From assembly GCA_024275855.1 (NCBI GenBank), contig JAJRYL010000209.1, positions 1 to 10,039 on the forward strand: a stretch of DNA of 10,039 nucleotides. The letters run 5' to 3'. The stretch comes from Deltaproteobacteria bacterium (lineage in GTDB: Bacteria > Desulfobacterota > GWC2-55-46 > JADFVP01). Numbering within the stretch: the first letter of the stretch is position 1; the number at the start of each line of letters is the position of its first letter. Positions 6,871-10,039 of this stretch are shown piece by piece. The translations under genes and the position numbers were made by a program. Under the pieces are notes generated by a model. It saw nothing but the letters and a program-made list of their open reading frames with translations. It was not told the origin of the DNA and made no database searches.

Positions 6871-6901
6871 AAAAAAAGGCCGGCACAATAAAGTACCGGC
6901 C
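6871..6901 (-). terminator. Intrinsic terminator between the PA2779-like and peptidase genes
   Basis: Read on the - strand, GGCCGG (6901-6896) pairs with CCGGCC (6883-6878); the inner stem continues after one mismatch, and seven T's follow (6877-6871). It lies in the 79-base gap downstream of the PA2779-like gene and just before the GTG of the peptidase. No convincing promoter is visible between it and the peptidase, so it probably works as a partial terminator that lowers expression of the two downstream genes. Confidence 0.8.
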
Positions 6902-6922
6902 AATACTCTATCCGATTACTTC

Positions 6923-7336
6923 CTACTTAATAATAATCTTGCGGTCCATCATCTTAAGAAGAATCAGTACCAGAAGCACTATTATCAGAATTGCGCCAAG
7001 TCCGCTAACGAGTCCGCCGCCGGGGTTGAGCGAATCTAACTGAGAGGCGAATTGATGCAGGTCGGCGTCTGTCAGGCTCTTAAGCCGTGTATTGACCTCG
7101 TCCTTTGAAAGCCCGAGCTCCGTTAGCCTTTTAGACACTATCTTAGACTCAAGCGTACGCTGCACTCTTTCCATATCGGTGGCCCTGTCGCCCGATATAA
7201 CCGCTCCGGTCGCAACTTGCGGGTCAGACCCAACCACATACGCCAAGCTCTCAGCCGGAATAGCCGTAATACAGAAAACAGCCAACGCAACCACAAGAGC
7301 AATCTGCCTGAAGTACCAGCTCTTTACCCAGTTCAT
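6923..7336 (-). CDS. PA2779-family (DUF6627-like) membrane protein
   Basis: The start at 7336 gives a 137-residue protein and is preceded by a GGGGGT ribosome site (7348-7343 region); the frame is open for 39 more codons upstream but these look unlike a signal peptide. Residues 8-27 are a hydrophobic signal segment with possible cleavage near 'ESLA' (29-32). An extracytoplasmic helical part follows (about 45-103) with the pattern 'LGLSKDEVNTRLKSLTDADL'. Then comes 'NPGGG' (104-108) and a C-terminal membrane helix (about 109-128) with a basic tail 'KMMDRKIIIK'. This architecture and the neighbouring peptidase match the PA2779/PA2778 pair known from Pseudomonas genomes. Role unknown. The protein is predicted to be anchored in the inner membrane by its C-terminus, facing the periplasm. 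Confidence 0.85.
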   Translation of the reverse strand: MNWVKSWYFRQIALVVALAVFCITAIPAESLAYVVGSDPQVATGAVISGDRATDMERVQRTLESKIVSKRLTELGLSKDEVNTRLKSLTDADLHQFASQLDSLNPGGGLVSGLGAILIIVLLVLILLKMMDRKIIIK

Positions 7337-7489
7337 AAAGTTACCCCCGTTCTTCACTGTTTGAACAATTGCGAAAAAATAGTATACCTGCTTGCCTACT
7401 AAAAAAAAGGCCCGCACTTCTACTCTTATAGAACATAAAAGTCGCTTAGTCAATAGCGGGTTCCATTATCAGCGCCTTGTGTCTATACC

Positions 7490-7518
7490 TTGCAAAGAGG
7501 GTGTTACAGTGCTATATT
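7490..7518 (+). promoter_or_regulatory. Promoter of the DUF507 pair, predicted leaderless start
   Basis: TTGCAA at 7490-7495 and TATATT at 7513-7518 are 17 bases apart. Only six bases separate the -10 box from the ATG at 7525, so the expected transcript start falls on or next to the start codon. No Shine-Dalgarno sequence is present, consistent with a leaderless mRNA. The rest of the 188-base gap (7337-7524) is shared with the divergent PA2779-like gene, for which I find only a lone TATACT-type -10 and no -35. Confidence 0.55.
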
Positions 7519-7524
7519 GCACCT

Positions 7525-7806
7525 ATGCGTTTACCAGATGAAGTAGTTGAAAAGATTGCCGGGCTTGTACTTGAACGGCTCAAAAACAAAGACCTTATCC
7601 TCTTTAAAACGGAGGAGGCGAAGGTGCGCGCGCGCATTGAGGCGGCTATTTTGTCGGATCTGCGTGCCGAGGCAAAACTCGACGCCGAGGTAGAGGGCAT
7701 GTTGCGCTCCCACTCCGAAGAGCTTGATTCAGAGGGCGCGGACTACAGAAAACTCTTTAACATGATAAAGGGCAAGCTTGTAAGAGAGAGGGGGCTTATA
7801 ATATGA
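7525..7806 (+). CDS. DUF507 family protein (first of tandem pair)
   Basis: A 93-residue, charged, mostly helical soluble protein starting 'MRLPDEVVEKIAGLVLERL', which matches the typical N-terminus of DUF507 (PF04368). 'EGADYRKLFNMIKGKLVRERGLII' at the end matches the usual 'D....F..vk.kLa...g' close. The frame is open back to 7477, but the 16 extra residues run through the promoter and lack family character, so the ATG at 7525 is chosen. There is no ribosome site. The stop overlaps the next gene's start as ATGA, implying translational coupling. DUF507 proteins have no established function. Confidence 0.85.
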   Translation: MRLPDEVVEKIAGLVLERLKNKDLILFKTEEAKVRARIEAAILSDLRAEAKLDAEVEGMLRSHSEELDSEGADYRKLFNMIKGKLVRERGLII

Positions 7807-8081
7807 GACTCTCGGAAGACAGGATTTCACACATCTCACACCTTATTTTCGACGGCGTATGGGACGACGACCTTGTAGATTTTACCGATGACAAAAAGGC
7901 CCTGCGAGAGATAAAAGACGTAATATCCTCTTTCTTCGCGGTCGAAGAGCGCGCCGAAGAGGCCGCCCGCTCTACAATCCGCTCGCTTTCGCGCCACGTT
8001 CCGGAGGGAAGCCGCGAATGGGACATACTATACAAGAAGTACTTTGAAGAAGAGCTTGCCAAGACCAAAGAGTTTGCCTGA
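7803..8081 (+). CDS. DUF507 family protein (second of tandem pair)
   Basis: A 92-residue helical protein, a diverged paralogue of the preceding gene: both start 'MRL', have an amphipathic first helix and an acidic middle, and end in a helix close to 'W-D-I-L-Y-K-K-Y'. It is markedly more acidic ('DGVWDDDLVDFTDDKK' at residues 17-32). The ATG shares bases with the upstream stop (ATGA at 7803-7806), so the two are probably made in equal amounts and may form a heterodimer; that is inference. Function unknown. The 138 bases after it (8082-8219) contain no gene or clear terminator; an AT-rich TAAAAT at 8167-8172 is a possible lone -10. Confidence 0.83.
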   Translation: MRLSEDRISHISHLIFDGVWDDDLVDFTDDKKALREIKDVISSFFAVEERAEEAARSTIRSLSRHVPEGSREWDILYKKYFEEELAKTKEFA

Positions 8082-8219
8082 TACCACTTGCCGGCATAAC
8101 CCGCCAATACTATTCACGCCATACAACTCTATTGCGTTCTTCCTATGTTTTTGCTCCCGTTTAAGATAAAATAGCCACATACAGTACAGTCGGTTATTTT
8201 ACCAAAACGGTGCCAGCCA

Positions 8220-8840
8220 TTGAACCCTGCCAACACTTTAACATATTCACTTCTTCTGCCGCCGCTTGCCGGAGCGGTAATAGGGTGGCTTACCAATTAC
8301 GTAGCGATAAAACTTCTTTTCAGGCCCCACCTTCCGGTCTCTATCCTCGGATTCAAACTTCAGGGCCTTATACCCAAAAGACGCAAGGAAATAGCCCGCT
8401 CAATAGCCAAGTCCATTGAGCGCGAGGTGCTCTCTTCTAACGACATAGCGGAGATGCTGAACACCATTGAGTGGAAAAAAGAGGTCGAACATATTATGGA
8501 AGACCTTGTCGAACACCGCCTCTCTTCGGCCCGGTTAAAGAAGGTTCCGCTTGTCGGCCTCGTAACGGAGAACCTCACCTACCACCTGAAGTTCCTGCTG
8601 ACCAAAGAGGTTTTAAGGCAGATAGATAAAAAGAAGGGCGACATAGCAAGCAAATTTAAAGAGAACCTCGACCTTAAGAACCTGATGGTAGCCAAGATAG
8701 ACAAGCTCGACCTTATGAGCTTCGAAGGGCTTTTAACCGACTTTATCTCAAAAGAGCTGAAACACCTTGAGTACCTCGGCGGCCTTATGGGTCTTTTAAT
8801 CGGCATAGTGCAGTCGATAATCTTCTACTTCGTCCTTTAA
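8220..8840 (+). CDS. DUF445 family membrane protein
   Basis: A 206-residue protein with the DUF445 signature at its N-terminus: a membrane helix (about 8-29) running into 'GWLTNYVAIKLLFRPH' (22-37). A charged, helix-rich middle (50-183) follows, then a C-terminal helix (about 186-206). In this family the first and last helices anchor a long cytoplasmic or membrane-parallel helical domain; the Bacillus YheB/YheA-type members are the best known and their function is unclear. The start is TTG at 8220, the only start codon before the conserved helix; no strong ribosome site is seen. It is at the short end of the family, but both terminal helices are present, so it looks complete. Confidence 0.87.
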   Translation: MNPANTLTYSLLLPPLAGAVIGWLTNYVAIKLLFRPHLPVSILGFKLQGLIPKRRKEIARSIAKSIEREVLSSNDIAEMLNTIEWKKEVEHIMEDLVEHRLSSARLKKVPLVGLVTENLTYHLKFLLTKEVLRQIDKKKGDIASKFKENLDLKNLMVAKIDKLDLMSFEGLLTDFISKELKHLEYLGGLMGLLIGIVQSIIFYFVL

Positions 8841-8875
8841 TTTTTACGCTCTGTCTTTATATTTAAGGTTTTAAC

Positions 8876-9613
8876 GTGAAAAGAGTTCTGACAATCGCCG
8901 GGTTCGATCCCTCGGGCCGGGCTGGAATAAGCGCGGACTTAAAGACCTTCGACGACCTTGGCGTAGAGGGCGTTGCCGCGATTACCGCGCTGACCGCGCA
9001 AAACAGCACCACAGTAGCGGCCACACTGCCGATAGAGCCTAAGTTTGTCCGCAAGGAAATAGTAACGCTTCTGGCGGAAGTCGGCTTTGACGCTATAAAG
9101 ATCGGGATGTTGGGAAGTTCTGAAACCGTAACCATGCTCGCCCGCTTTTTGAAAAAAGAGCGAATAGAAAAGGTGGTGCTCGACCCCGTACTGCGCTCTA
9201 CTTCGGGCACATGGCTTATCGATAAAAACGGGCTCGAAGAGATTAAAAAGTTGCTGCCCCTTGTTCACGTCGTAACACCCAACATAGACGAGGCCGGGGC
9301 GTTGACCAAAAAAAAGATACAAAACGTAACCGATATGGAAGAGGCCGCAAAGACGATACACTCGCTCGGCGTTAAGTTTGTGCTTTTAAAAGGCGGCCAC
9401 CTGAAGGGCGCGCCGACCGACGTACTCTTTAACGGCAAAGACTTTACGCACTATAGCGGTACAAGGCTCGGCGGCTCTAAGGCCCGTTTTCACGGCACGG
9501 GCTGTATTCTCTCTGCCGCGCTCTGCGCCAATCTGGCAAAAGGAGTATCTGTAAAAAAATCGACTGAAAACGCGAGAAAGTATCTTACCAAAGTACTGAA
9601 GACGCGAAAGTAA
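8876..9613 (+). CDS. thiD: Hydroxymethylpyrimidine/phosphomethylpyrimidine kinase
   Basis: A 245-residue ribokinase-fold enzyme of thiamine synthesis, phosphorylating 4-amino-5-hydroxymethyl-2-methylpyrimidine and then its monophosphate with ATP, in the cytoplasm. Visible motifs: 'IAGFDPSGRAGISADLKTF' (7-25), usually IAGSDPSGGAGIQADLKTF, so two positions in the substrate loop differ (F for S, R for G). Then come 'KIGMLGS' (75-81), 'LDPV' (102-105), 'TPNIDEA' (134-140), 'LKGGH' (171-175) and the anion-hole motif 'GTGC' with catalytic C210. The start is GTG at 8876 with TAAGG seven bases upstream. Slightly shorter than E. coli ThiD. It follows the DUF445 gene by 35 bases. No other thiamine gene is in the window. 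The changed substrate loop leaves some room for a related vitamin-kinase role. Confidence 0.92.
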   Translation: MKRVLTIAGFDPSGRAGISADLKTFDDLGVEGVAAITALTAQNSTTVAATLPIEPKFVRKEIVTLLAEVGFDAIKIGMLGSSETVTMLARFLKKERIEKVVLDPVLRSTSGTWLIDKNGLEEIKKLLPLVHVVTPNIDEAGALTKKKIQNVTDMEEAAKTIHSLGVKFVLLKGGHLKGAPTDVLFNGKDFTHYSGTRLGGSKARFHGTGCILSAALCANLAKGVSVKKSTENARKYLTKVLKTRK

Positions 9614-9663
9614 CAGAAGAGCGAAACAGGTACGCGCGCTCCTGCTTCACTCATTCGCGGCCC

Positions 9664-10039
9664 TTAAAAATAACCCTCTTCACATGCGCTTATATAAGAG
9701 CCGTTACAGATTACAATGTAGTCTAAAACAGTTATGTCGAGCGGGTCTGTCGCGGCCTCTACCGACTTTATCACCGCAACCTCCTTCTCGTCTACACCCT
9801 TTCGCTCTACTTTTCCGCACCCGGCACGTCGAACGAAGATTATAGATTTCGCGTTCTTCGCTATCGCCGCCTCTACAACCTCCTTAGGCTCTATCGGCAG
9901 CCCGGCTCCGTACTTATGTATTACTTCACCTATGTAAAGAATCTCATTTTTGGTATTGAGATAAAGCGTGTAAAACGACCCCGCCTCAAAACCTGCCGCG
10001 CTCTTTACCGCGGCCACCGCCTCTTCCGACGAAGTGATC
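9664..10039 (-). CDS. RadC-like JAB/MPN-domain protein with degenerate metal site (5' end outside window)
   Basis: The frame is open to the right edge, so about 124 C-terminal residues are visible. They follow the RadC JAB-domain layout: 'SSEEAVAAVK', 'FYTLYLNTKNEIL' (RadC: F..L.LNTKN), 'PKEVVEAAIAKNAKSIIFV', and a final 'ITVLDYIVICNGSYISACEEGYF' (RadC: VLDH.IIG...Y.S..E.G). Where RadC and other JAMM proteases have the metal motif H-x-H-P-S-G-D, this protein reads 'VRRAGCGKV', so both histidines and the aspartate are absent. It is therefore probably not a metalloprotease. It converges with thiD; the 50 bases between them have only an imperfect hairpin. RadC itself has no proven DNA-repair role. 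Upstream domains cannot be seen. Confidence 0.78.
   Translation of the reverse strand, partial: ITSSEEAVAAVKSAAGFEAGSFYTLYLNTKNEILYIGEVIHKYGAGLPIEPKEVVEAAIAKNAKSIIFVRRAGCGKVERKGVDEKEVAVIKSVEAATDPLDITVLDYIVICNGSYISACEEGYF

Noticed and set aside
8939..9361. 140-codon reverse-strand frame inside thiD
   Set aside because: Antisense to thiD motifs, with no family features of its own.
9623..9648. Hairpin GAAACAGG/CCTGCTTC between thiD and the JAB gene as a terminator
   Set aside because: The stem has a mismatch, is only 4+3 base pairs long, and no T-run follows on either strand.

Overview
The window looks like the chromosome of a Gram-negative bacterium with mid-range GC. Two predicted lipoproteins, a PA2779/PA2778-type envelope module and tandem DUF507 genes suggest a deltaproteobacterium-like or Nitrospirota-like lineage; that placement is inference from family memory, and no rRNA or species marker is present. 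Most of the window is housekeeping and conserved-hypothetical genes. No transposase gene, CRISPR array, tRNA or prophage block was found.

Layout. Bases 3-4327 read on the + strand: the C-terminal half of a YfhO-type membrane protein, an FmdB-type zinc ribbon protein with a near-consensus sigma-70 promoter, an inositol-monophosphatase-family enzyme, a small four-helix holin-like membrane protein, then (behind another good promoter) a fused HisI-HisE histidine enzyme, a HIT protein with a TTG start and a second zinc ribbon protein. A strong 13-bp stem terminator at 4465-4509 closes this block. The - strand then carries an RlmB-type rRNA methyltransferase (4543-5295). An intergenic stretch of about 270 bases follows, with several hairpins and a sequence that resembles an IS200/IS605 right end or a small structured RNA.

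Bases 5569-7336 (- strand) hold a three-gene envelope module: a PA2779-type membrane protein, a PA2778-type C39-like cysteine peptidase lipoprotein, and a TPR lipoprotein. As I recall the family, peptidase and TPR parts are often one protein; here they are two. The TPR gene has a one-base frameshift near its 3' end, and an intrinsic terminator lies between the first two genes. The membrane protein has a GGG motif directly before its C-terminal membrane helix, which makes it a conceivable substrate of the neighbouring peptidase. This module is the most likely place for undescribed biology.

Divergent from it, on the + strand, are two overlapping DUF507 genes whose promoter predicts a leaderless transcript, a short DUF445 membrane protein, and ThiD (thiamine pyrimidine kinase). 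The window ends in a - strand RadC-like JAB-domain gene, cut by the edge, whose metal-binding motif is missing.
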